IMG/VR virus record: IMGVR_UViG_3300046011_005901
Coordinates: 1-23,458 of that record
Reading direction: 5' to 3' (one strand)
Length of the DNA: 23,458 nucleotides
From: a virus
Below the pieces are notes generated by a model that saw nothing but the letters and a program-made list of their open reading frames with translations, did not search any database and was not told where the DNA came from. A program made the translations under genes and the position numbers. Below, piece by piece: positions 14,461 through 20,938 of this stretch. The stretch's first letter is position 1; each line of letters opens with the position of its first letter.

Positions 14461-14741
14461 AATTTCTCCTTTAATTTCTCTTTCAAGTTATTTATAAACA
14501 CTTCCAAACCAAACTCTGTGAAATGATCTGGATGTGGATATGTCATAAGCTTCTTCGGCATCCAAATAGTTACATCCTTGTAACGGAGTTGTACAGCCTT
14601 TTCTGTTGTCACGCCTGTCAATGTACACCCATATCTCTTTATATCATACAGCCTCGGAGCGTATCCTCCACAGTCATCGTTATTACCACCCCACCCGTAG
14701 AATGTATCATCTCCATTTAAACCTGCTCCGAACATACTCAT
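14457..14741 (-). CDS. Small protein, unknown function
   Basis: A 94-residue protein. The N-terminal part is rich in glycine and aromatic residues (GLNGDDTFYGWGGNNDDCGG) and the C-terminus is a lysine-glutamate helix (NNLKEKLKEKL). GGGAG lies upstream and it overlaps both neighbours by four bases (ATGA). No known family is recognised. Confidence 0.65.
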   Translation of the reverse strand: MSMFGAGLNGDDTFYGWGGNNDDCGGYAPRLYDIKRYGCTLTGVTTEKAVQLRYKDVTIWMPKKLMTYPHPDHFTEFGLEVFINNLKEKLKEKL

Positions 14742-14902
14742 TCCACACTCCCTTCCACAACAGCGAGTACATTCTTAGCCTGATAGTCCCAACTCACCTG
14801 CTTAAGATTCTCATCAATATTCTTAATAGCCTCTGGAGAGTCGTCCAAGAGCTTTCCTAGTGTGCCGTCTGGTTTTCGATAGTAATAATGTACGACAGTC
14901 AT
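14738..14902 (-). CDS. Small protein, first gene of the methyltransferase operon
   Basis: A 54-residue ORF (begins MTVVHYYYRKPDGTLGKLLD) with a strong AAAAGGAG seven bases before the ATG and a four-base overlap with the next gene. It sits directly after the promoter at 14942-14970, which supports it as the first gene of the methyltransferase operon. Slightly acidic; no known domain. Confidence 0.65.
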   Translation of the reverse strand: MTVVHYYYRKPDGTLGKLLDDSPEAIKNIDENLKQVSWDYQAKNVLAVVEGSVE

Positions 14903-14941
14903 AATTTCTCCTTTTAGTTGTTTGTCACATCGACAGACATA

Positions 14942-14970
14942 ACTCTACACAACAGAATTACCCTTGTCAA
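14942..14970 (-). promoter_or_regulatory. Sigma-70 promoter of the methyltransferase operon
   Basis: Read leftward: a perfect TTGACA (14970-14965), 17-base spacer, TAGAGT (14947-14942). It lies between the terminator of the upstream operon and the first small gene. Confidence 0.65.
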
Positions 14971-14983
14971 CACATTTCTCCAA

Positions 14984-15018
14984 ATAAAAAGCCCTAACAC
15001 ATTTCTGTGAAAGGGCTT
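14984..15018 (-). terminator. Terminator after the ClpP-like gene
   Basis: AAGCCC (read leftward from 15018) pairs with GGGCTT (14994-14989), with inner CAC/GTG pairs and a TTTTTATTT tail. It ends the PhoH/ClpP operon. Confidence 0.85.
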
Positions 15019-15024
15019 CTGAGA

Positions 15025-15798
15025 TTATTTCTTATTATTTACAGACTTCTCCAAAAACATCAACTCTTCTTCTGGTGTATCGAAGGCTGTTTCTAAGCCT
15101 TTAAAGCCTTCTGAGGGCTTCGTATCTGTTTTGGCTACTCCACTATCAACTTTTGGTTTGCGTGGCTTCTTGGGTGGTTTTAGTGCCTTCAAAGCAGCCT
15201 TTTCGAACTTTTCTGCCTGCTCTTGCATCCACTTGTTACGTTGCTCGTGTCGTTCACACCATTGTTCAGCATCTAACAATAAGTCTTTACCGTTCAGCAT
15301 ATCTTCAATTTCTTTTTCAGACATAAACCCAGCGTATGTATTGCGTAGTAATTTCTCCATACGGGAAATGTGGAAAGCAGCACTCTGACGCATCTCATTC
15401 AAGTTACCTGCGTCTCCGAGACTTCCACAATGTATAAGGGCTGTAAAGTCCTCACTAAGTTCAAATGACGGTGCATCTAGTAAGAGGATAGTTGCAGCAG
15501 AAGCGTTGAATCCAGTAGCAATGAAGTGAACTTGTCCCTTTGTCTTGCGCAGAGCATGTAGGATTGTGTCAGTAGTGCTAAGGCAACCTCCACCTGATTG
15601 CAAATTGACTACCATCTCATCATCTTGCTCCATCATGCCGAGTGCGTCAATCATGTCGGAGAATTGTGAAGGAGATTCAATGTAGTCATAAATGTCCACA
15701 GTGAAACGTCCACATTTGCTTGGAGAATAGCTAACAGGAACTTTATTGTCCTCAAAGAATGGATTCTTAGCTAGTTGTTTGTTGAATTTCTCTTTCAT
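15025..15798 (-). CDS. ClpP-like serine protease
   Basis: A 257-residue protein of the ClpP/crotonase-like serine protease fold. NLQSGGG (65-71) is the oxyanion loop; Ser100 in FNASAATILL is the expected nucleophile and His123 in ALIHCGSLG the expected base; an acidic residue near GKDLLLDAEQW (170-180) would complete the triad. The last 60 residues are lysine-proline rich (ALKPPKKPRKPKVDSGVAKT) and probably flexible. Length exceeds plain ClpP because of this tail. AAGGAG precedes the ATG, right after PhoH. ClpP-like enzymes in phages often mature heads, but this phage also has an S49 protease next to portal, so here a different role, such as cutting host or early proteins, is possible. Confidence 0.8.
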   Translation of the reverse strand: MKEKFNKQLAKNPFFEDNKVPVSYSPSKCGRFTVDIYDYIESPSQFSDMIDALGMMEQDDEMVVNLQSGGGCLSTTDTILHALRKTKGQVHFIATGFNASAATILLLDAPSFELSEDFTALIHCGSLGDAGNLNEMRQSAAFHISRMEKLLRNTYAGFMSEKEIEDMLNGKDLLLDAEQWCERHEQRNKWMQEQAEKFEKAALKALKPPKKPRKPKVDSGVAKTDTKPSEGFKGLETAFDTPEEELMFLEKSVNNKK

Positions 15799-15807
15799 GT
15801 GTTCTCC

Positions 15808-16548
15808 TTAATAGCCAGATTTATCAAACGCAATAATCAAGTCCTTGCAAGTTTTGCTTCTCACGATATGTTCATAGGAATCAAAATCAATGCGTGCCAC
15901 AGACTCTTTTAAGCGAGGGTTTTTATCAATGATTTGTGAGAAAATAGCCAGACCACTCTCTTTATTTAGTGCAGATTGTGCAACATCTCCACAAAGAATC
16001 ATTTTGCAGCCACCACCCCGAGTGATGATAGATTTAATCTCAGAAATTTTACAGTCTTGGACTTCATCGGCAATAACCCATGTACCCCTGCCATAACTCA
16101 TACCTTTGATTGTCTCTAGGGGTTGTAATTGAATGTTCCCATCTGCAATTGCTTCATCAACAACATCTTTACCCATACGTTGATACAATACAGATAACAT
16201 TGGCATAATCCAGTTCTTCACTTTCATATCCTTGTCGCCGCCAAAGTAACCAAGACTCTTAGAGTCTGACACTGAAGGTCTTGTGAGAACAATCTTATTG
16301 CATACACCTGTTCGCCATGCATCTGCAGCCATACAAGTTGCAATAAATGTTTTTGAACTCCCTGCGAATCCTGTTGCTACAATCAAATCGTAATCTTTGA
16401 TAGCTTTGAAGTATTCTGCTTGCCGTTCATTCATTGGAACAATTGGTTTGCTTTCAATTTCAAGTTTACGCTGTTCTAAAAACTTCTCTTTGATTACAGG
16501 AGCAGTTTCAGGGGATTTTTTAGTTCTTTTGCTAATTACGCGAGCCAT
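15808..16548 (-). CDS. phoH: PhoH-like ATPase
   Basis: A 246-residue P-loop ATPase of the PhoH family, common in phages. The Walker A motif is GFAGSSKT (60-67; most relatives have GxAGTGKT), the Walker B is VIADEVQD (158-165), and RPSV (90-93) and GDVAQ (187-191) match conserved PhoH helicase-like motifs. The role in phage is uncertain; it may be RNA- or stress-related. GGAGG precedes the ATG. It is followed closely by the ClpP-like gene, so both should be expressed together. Confidence 0.88.
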   Translation of the reverse strand: MARVISKRTKKSPETAPVIKEKFLEQRKLEIESKPIVPMNERQAEYFKAIKDYDLIVATGFAGSSKTFIATCMAADAWRTGVCNKIVLTRPSVSDSKSLGYFGGDKDMKVKNWIMPMLSVLYQRMGKDVVDEAIADGNIQLQPLETIKGMSYGRGTWVIADEVQDCKISEIKSIITRGGGCKMILCGDVAQSALNKESGLAIFSQIIDKNPRLKESVARIDFDSYEHIVRSKTCKDLIIAFDKSGY

Positions 16549-16575
16549 GTAGATACCTCCACATTAAGTTAAACT

Positions 16576-16600
16576 GCCAAGCACTTGCTGCATACTTGGC
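16576..16600 (-). other. Hairpin between small regulator and PhoH gene
   Basis: GCCAAG (16576-16581) pairs with CTTGGC (16595-16600). It lies in the 69-base gap between the two genes. In the leftward direction the tail is only weakly T-rich, so it may be an attenuator or an mRNA processing hairpin rather than a full terminator. Confidence 0.35.
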
Positions 16601-16617
16601 TATACTACAAAATACTA

Positions 16618-16863
16618 CTAATTAAAATTATTTAATATTTGCTTCTCCAACAACTTCTCAATTGTCGTACCAGACTCAATTGCTAAAGCTGTGAAAGCCT
16701 TGTACACATCCTTTGGGATTCGTACAGTTACCGGAAACAATGTTTCAGGTTGCTTGTACTCAACTCCACTACCAATCAATTCATAGTTGTCAATAAATCT
16801 ATTAAACCCTGTTCCTGCTTTAGATTTGATGGCATCGCCTGTTATATCGTTAGTCGTTGTCAC
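16618..16863 (-). CDS. Small ribbon-helix-helix-like protein
   Basis: An 81-residue protein from GTG at 16863, chosen because GGAGG lies eight bases upstream; a TTG at 16902 is in frame but has no clear ribosome site. The C-terminal part (VTVRIPKDVYKAFTALAIES, then GTTIEKLLEKQIL) matches the strand-helix-helix layout of Arc/CopG repressors. The N-terminus is polar and extra. It probably binds DNA as a dimer and may control this operon or others. It overlaps the previous gene by 14 bases. Confidence 0.65.
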   Translation of the reverse strand: MTTTNDITGDAIKSKAGTGFNRFIDNYELIGSGVEYKQPETLFPVTVRIPKDVYKAFTALAIESGTTIEKLLEKQILNNFN

Positions 16864-17020
16864 TCCACATGCCTCCTTCTCTGTTAACTTTGTTGTTTTC
16901 AATCTTCAGAATCAGATTCCCATCCTCATCTGTCCATTCTACCAAGATACCACCTTGTTTGCATGATTCTAGCACATCGTACAAGTCAGCTTCTAGTAAT
17001 TGTTTATTTTTCTTGCCCAT
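16850..17020 (-). CDS. Small acidic protein, unknown function
   Basis: A 56-residue protein from the ATG at 17020 (MGKKNKQLLEADLYDVLESC). A GTG at 17035 is in frame but less favourable; the ribosome site is weak for both, and it overlaps the preceding gene, so coupling is likely. The N-terminal half is probably helical, and GILVEWTDEDGNLILKI looks like a beta hairpin. No family is recognised. Confidence 0.55.
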   Translation of the reverse strand: MGKKNKQLLEADLYDVLESCKQGGILVEWTDEDGNLILKIENNKVNREGGMWSDND

Positions 17021-17243
17021 TTGTTTTACGTCCACGAGGTTTTGTTTCTGTTGGAGCTTCTAGCTCTTCTTGTTTTTCTTCCCAACGCTCCAGAGTTACA
17101 CAATATTGTGCTCCCTGCCAAGCTGCATGTTGTGGATTTTGTGATGTTTCAAAGCCTTCTTTTGAGTATTTGACAAGTAGCTCTGAGAACTCAATCAGGC
17201 TAGGAGTCATAATATCAATTGTGTCTTTTAGTGTTTTTGCCAT
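17004..17243 (-). CDS. Small protein, unknown function
   Basis: A 79-residue protein with AAAGGAAA before the ATG. It is mostly helical, with a lysine-, arginine- and glutamate-rich tail (KPRGRKTNGQEK). The segment HAAWQGAQYCVTLERWEEKQ may be a helical dimer interface. It overlaps the next gene. No known family. Confidence 0.65.
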   Translation of the reverse strand: MAKTLKDTIDIMTPSLIEFSELLVKYSKEGFETSQNPQHAAWQGAQYCVTLERWEEKQEELEAPTETKPRGRKTNGQEK

Positions 17244-17258
17244 TGTGTTTCCTTTATG

Positions 17259-17339
17259 TTAGTCTTCTAAATCTTCTTCAAGCATGTGCTCTACGAAGTC
17301 GTTTACGTCCAAGTATTCTAATTCTGTGTATTCTTCCAA
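17259..17339 (-). CDS. Possible 26-aa acidic peptide with TTG start
   Basis: A 26-residue, strongly acidic ORF (MEEYTELEYLDVNDFVEHML, then EEDLED) starting at TTG, with AGGAG six bases upstream. It would be the first gene of the leftward PhoH operon, just after the promoter at 17369-17397. The ribosome site is good, but the small size makes it tentative. Confidence 0.45.
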   Translation of the reverse strand: MEEYTELEYLDVNDFVEHMLEEDLED

Positions 17340-17368
17340 TTTATTCTCCTAATGCGTTCAGAAATTAA

Positions 17369-17397
17369 AGTTTAACACTCATCTTTGAAAATTGCAA
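17369..17397 (-). promoter_or_regulatory. Putative promoter of the leftward PhoH operon
   Basis: Read leftward: TTGCAA (17397-17392), 17-base spacer, TAAACT (17374-17369). Each box matches at four of six bases, so this is only a candidate, but its place and spacing suit the divergent operon. Confidence 0.35.
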
Positions 17398-17452
17398 GTG
17401 TTTCTTTTAAGCAATTATTAGTTGGCATTGACAACAATTTATATGAGGGGGC

Positions 17453-17481
17453 TTGACAAAGCATGGTGTTGTATGTATAAT
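17453..17481 (+). promoter_or_regulatory. Consensus sigma-70 promoter of terS
   Basis: TTGACA (17453-17458) and TATAAT (17476-17481) are both perfect and separated by exactly 17 bases, about 30 bases before the ATG. This is the strongest promoter in the window and drives the rightward packaging genes. A second TTGACA at 17428-17433 has no matching -10 box. Confidence 0.9.
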
Positions 17482-17513
17482 GAGCGTATCAGAACAATAA
17501 TAGCAGGAGATGT

Positions 17514-17888
17514 ATGAGTGACGTAGATAATTCAGTCGGGGAGATAGTAAGGACAGGTGTTCAGAGTAAGAAGAACCCGATCACTGTATTTAAGAGAGCT
17601 TTGAACAAACATAGTAAGACAGCTATTGATTACTTAGCATCTGTGATGGAAGACCCGACAGCATCTAAGAAAGATCGACTGGAAGCTTCTAAAGAGTTAT
17701 TAAAGTTACATGCAGATATGTTGAAAGCAGAATCTACCGAGAAAGCTCGCAATAAAGAATTTGCAGCGAAGCATCACGAGTTGCTTGTAGGAATACAGCG
17801 TAATGGTGGGGTTATTGTGGATGATGACAGTGAAGACGATACAGATAGTCCCCTGCTTGATTTTGAGAATATCGCAGAAGTTGACTAA
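17514..17888 (+). CDS. terS: Small terminase subunit (TerS-like)
   Basis: A 124-residue protein in the position expected for the small terminase, upstream of terL. It is helical and charged, with a central coiled-coil-like region (DRLEASKELLKLHADMLKAE) and an acidic C-terminus (DDDSEDDTDS), both usual in small terminases, which form rings and recognise the packaging site. No clear N-terminal helix-turn-helix can be seen, so the call rests on context and shape. AGGAG precedes the ATG. Unusually, 1.2 kb separates it from terL because of an inserted homing endonuclease gene. Confidence 0.7.
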   Translation: MSDVDNSVGEIVRTGVQSKKNPITVFKRALNKHSKTAIDYLASVMEDPTASKKDRLEASKELLKLHADMLKAESTEKARNKEFAAKHHELLVGIQRNGGVIVDDDSEDDTDSPLLDFENIAEVD

Positions 17889-18269
17889 AGAATAAGGGAA
17901 GGAATCAGCCAACCCAAATAGGATTGAGGAGTTCCTTATAAACCTCGCTTAGATTGTAAATACAACAGCTCTCCACTGATTTCTCCTTGGCACGTTCCTC
18001 CTCCTCGTGCTTTCTCCTGTCAGTGTCTGAGAGCTGTTCTGTTTGTAATTTAGTTTTCTATTCGGTATTTGCGAATAGCGAATGAGTTTGAGGAGAGGAG
18101 TGGGATTTTGCCTGCTTGAGATTGAGGTAAGGTAGGGTGACGCTCAATCATTTATGAGTTTTATTATGTCAGGGCATTGGAGAGGAACCCCTCACAAGAA
18201 TCTTTAGTGCTTCTGACATAATAGAGTTTATTAACCGTCCGTAAGGATACAGCTTGTGAGGAGCAAAAT
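17889..18269 (+). other. Structured RNA region between terS and the HNH/AP2 gene
   Basis: A 380-base gap without a gene, holding three clear hairpins. First, AACAGCTCTC (17964-17973) pairs with GAGAGCTGTT (18029-18038), CACTGA (17974-17979) with TCAGTG (18020-18025), and GCACG (17990-17994) with CGTGC (18006-18010), around a pyrimidine-only loop. Second, GATTGAG (18120-18126) pairs with CTCAATC (18143-18149). Third, TATTATGTCAG (18162-18172) pairs with CTGACATAATA (18213-18223), with further pairs inside. The pyrimidine loop is complementary to the GAGGAG ribosome site at 18258-18263. It may control translation of the endonuclease gene; no known RNA class is recognised. Confidence 0.5.
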
Positions 18270-19079
18270 ATGTCAACAAAGAGATTAACACAAGAAATTG
18301 CAATTAAAAACCTTATCGCAGTACATGGAGATGAGTATGACTACTCAAATTCCTTATTCACCAGAACAAAAGATAAGATATTAATTACCTGCAAAAGACA
18401 TGGGGAATTTTCTCAAATCTATGCCGTACATAAAAGTGGTAGTGGGTGTCCTAGATGTCTAGATATTCACAGAGTGCGTAAATACAACCCTGACGAGAAA
18501 TCTGTGTACGGTGTTGGGTTCAGGCCTACAAGATATCCGTCACATGATTCTAACGGCAGAATAACAAAAGAATATAATACTTGGTCTGGCATGATGACAC
18601 GGTGCTACAACCCTAAGTATAAACTAAATAAACCTACTTATAATACTGCGGAAGTTTGTGATGACTGGTTACACGCAGACAATTTCATGGATTGGTGTCA
18701 GACGCAGGTAGGGTTCGGGGTGGAAGGGTTTCAACTAGATAAGGATATTCTAAATAAAGGCAATAAACTTTATTCTCCAGAAAATTGTGCATTTGTACCA
18801 GCAGAGGTTAATTCTCAGCTAACTAAGGCAGATGCAAGGAGAGGTGAGTTTCCTATAGGAGTTAGCTGGCACACTTATCATTGTAAATTCTCAGCATGTA
18901 TGAGGGCAGATAACAAAACTAAACATCTAGGGTATTTCAGCACTCCAGAGCAAGCTTTCTTAGCGTACAAAGTTAGTAAGGAGGCGTATTTGAAGGTCAT
19001 AGCTGAGAGATACAAGGATTTCATAGATGAGAGGGTGTATGTTGCACTATGTAACTATAAAGTCGAGATAACAGATTAG
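18270..19079 (+). CDS. HNH/AP2-type homing endonuclease-like protein
   Basis: A 269-residue free-standing homing endonuclease-like protein. An N-terminal zinc-binding part (about 6-64; C41, H44, C60xxC63) resembles DUF723-type domains. It is followed by WSGMMTRCY (105-113) and VCDDW, an HNH-like block with LDKD (157-160), GNKLYSPENC (164-173) and N181, and an AP2-like DNA-binding part (about 197-240). GAGGAG precedes the ATG. It is a paralogue of the gene at 6548-7141 but has an extra N-terminal domain and a better-preserved nuclease block. It lies 7 bases before exon 1 of the intron-split terL, so it may cut intron-free terL alleles and spread the intron; this role is inferred. Confidence 0.82.
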   Translation: MSTKRLTQEIAIKNLIAVHGDEYDYSNSLFTRTKDKILITCKRHGEFSQIYAVHKSGSGCPRCLDIHRVRKYNPDEKSVYGVGFRPTRYPSHDSNGRITKEYNTWSGMMTRCYNPKYKLNKPTYNTAEVCDDWLHADNFMDWCQTQVGFGVEGFQLDKDILNKGNKLYSPENCAFVPAEVNSQLTKADARRGEFPIGVSWHTYHCKFSACMRADNKTKHLGYFSTPEQAFLAYKVSKEAYLKVIAERYKDFIDERVYVALCNYKVEITD

Positions 19080-19086
19080 AGGATAA

Positions 19087-20827
19087 ATGAGTAAAAAAGA
19101 ACGTAAAGTATTAGCCCCTGCATCCGAAGCACATAGGAAGTTTTTAAATTGTAAATCAAACTTCGTAATTTTTGGAGGTGGAGCTGGATTGAAACCTAGT
19201 CCCGTATTTAAGTGATTAAATAATGAAAACCTATTGAACTCAGGGGAAGCGAAGACCTCGTAATCCTGATCTAAGCCTGAATACAACTCAGAATAAAGTA
19301 CGAGAAGAACGTGTCAGGAAAGAGCAACGACTATCGAAAGCACACAGAAATGTGGAAGCGAGTAGAGTAGAGCCAAGTGGCTCGAAGCGGTAGGCATCTT
19401 GATTAAAGATGATGATATAGTCTGGTCTGCATGGGGACATGCAGTAGCTAATTAGCGGAAGTAGATTAACGAACTACTTTGAACACAAAGCAGGTAAATC
19501 GCACCAAGCGTTAATGTTGATTCTAAAATACATTCACGACCCATATTTTAGAGGTGTTTTCATTCGTGAGACATCCACACAACTTTCACAGGCTGGTGGA
19601 TTGTTCATGGAAGCTCAAGATATGTGGAAAGATTATGGGGCAAAGTTTAAGACACATCCACAGATGACAGCCACGTTCCCAAGTGGAGCACAAGTGCAGT
19701 TTAAAGTGTGTCAAGCAGATAGAGACATTAACAACTTCGACGGTGGGCAGTTTTCATTAGTCTGCTTCGATGAGGCGCAATGGCACAGCGAAACTCAAAT
19801 TAAATACTTAGAGTCTCGCATTCGCTCTAAAGCACAAGCACCTCACCAGCTTATCTGCACAGCTAACCCATCAAGAGCATCCTACCTTTATCAATTCGTA
19901 CAACCATACCTTGATATGGAAACAGGGATTCCTATTCCTGAATTGTCTGGTAAAGAGAGATATTACGCTACTTATGGCGGTGTGACAGTTACAGCAGACA
20001 CTAAAGAAGAGTTGTTAGAAAAGTACGGAGATAAAGTACAAGCTCAAACTTATACTTATATTTCTGCTACGGTTAAAGATAACCCTATCATGAAAATCCT
20101 GAATCCAAACTATGTAGCTCGTTTGGAGAATTTGAAGCGCACAGAACGTGAACGTCTCTACTTGGGGTCATGGCACGCTAAGGAAGAGTCGCGGGGATTT
20201 TTTAAGAGAGATTGGTGTGAAGTTATTACAGAACTTCCAGACGATATTGTATCTACTGTACGTGGTATGGATATTGCTGGTAGCCTACCTTCTGAAGCTT
20301 ACCCTGACCCTGATTGGACTGCATCTGTGATGATGTCTAAGACTAAATCAGGTTATTACATCATACATCATGGAGAGCGTTATAGGTCTTTAATCAACGG
20401 TGTAATGGAACACATAGCAGAAACAGACCGCAAAGATAAGGCAATGGGACATTCGCCTACTGTATATCTACCAGAAGACGTTGGTGTAGCAGCTAAGGCA
20501 GCAACCATGTTCTTTGTCAAAACACTAACAGAAATGGGTGTGGATGCTAGGGTAGATAGGTCTGGTGGCACTAAGAGTAAATTACACAGGATGCAGCCAT
20601 TCTTAACATTAGCAGAAGCGGGATTTGTCAAAATCTTGGACGATGGGAGTTGGGATACAGAGCCTTTGTTAGCAGAATTGGAAGATTTTGTTGATGGCAG
20701 GCGTCAGCAAAAAGACGATTATTGGGACTCGGTTGGGACTTGCACGAAGGCTCTTATGAGAACTCAAACGATTCCCACCTTCAGTCTCCCAAACCTAACA
20801 AAAGCCTCACCTGTCCCAACAATATAG
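19087..20827 (+). CDS. terL: Large terminase subunit (TerL), split by a group I intron
   Basis: The phage packaging motor. Exons are 19087-19189 and 19491-20827; joined they give 479 residues. Exon 1 encodes 34 residues ending FGGGAG, and the first base of codon 35. After splicing, the Walker A loop reads GGGAGSGKS (30-38). Walker B is LVCFDEAQ (D128, E129), and ANPS (159-162) is the coupling motif. The nuclease part has MDIAG with D295, YLPEDVG with D364, and KDDYWD (D444, D447). Length is usual for TerL. Without splicing, translation stops at TGA 19213-19215, nine codons after the exon. Exon 1 has only a weak AGAGGA ribosome site near the end of the endonuclease gene. Confidence 0.93.
19190..19490 (+). 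other. Group I self-splicing intron in terL
   Basis: A 301-base intron without an ORF. The exon 1 end GCTGGAT pairs with an internal guide GTCCCGT (19199-19205), with the usual T-G pair at the splice site and one mismatch. CAACGACTA (19325-19333) matches the conserved R element, and GATATAGTC (19414-19422) the S element; GACTA and TAGTC form the P7 stem. The last intron base is G. The splice points follow from the requirement to restore the terminase reading frame and Walker A loop. The P and Q parts (near 19230-19265) are less clear to me. Confidence 0.9.
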
Positions 20828-20830
20828 CCG

Positions 20831-20899
20831 TAATTATAACATAGAACTGTGTCTGAGTTAAAAACTACTTGACTTTGACATAACACTATGTTATAATTA
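20831..20899. repeat. 14-base perfect inverted repeat around the portal promoter
   Basis: TAATTATAACATAG (20831-20844) and CTATGTTATAATTA (20886-20899) are perfect reverse complements, 41 bases apart. The right arm covers the -10 box of the portal promoter and the left starts 3 bases after the terL stop. It may be a pair of repressor sites or an AT-rich hairpin at the end of the terL message. Confidence 0.75.
20869..20897 (+). promoter_or_regulatory. Sigma-70 promoter of the portal operon
   Basis: TTGACT (20869-20874), 17-base spacer, perfect TATAAT (20892-20897), about 40 bases before the portal ATG. The -10 box lies within the inverted repeat, suggesting repression. Confidence 0.8.
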
Positions 20900-20938
20900 T
20901 ACGAAATTAAATAATAAGCATTACAAGGAGCAATAAAT

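Noticed and set aside
18070-18083. Direct repeat GCGAATAGCGAAT in the structured region
   Set aside because: Only two adjoining copies of a 7-base unit; chance is likely.
17889-18269. Second group I intron between terS and the HNH/AP2 gene
   Set aside because: Hairpins are present but no R/S or P7 sequence is visible, and no gene would be restored by splicing.
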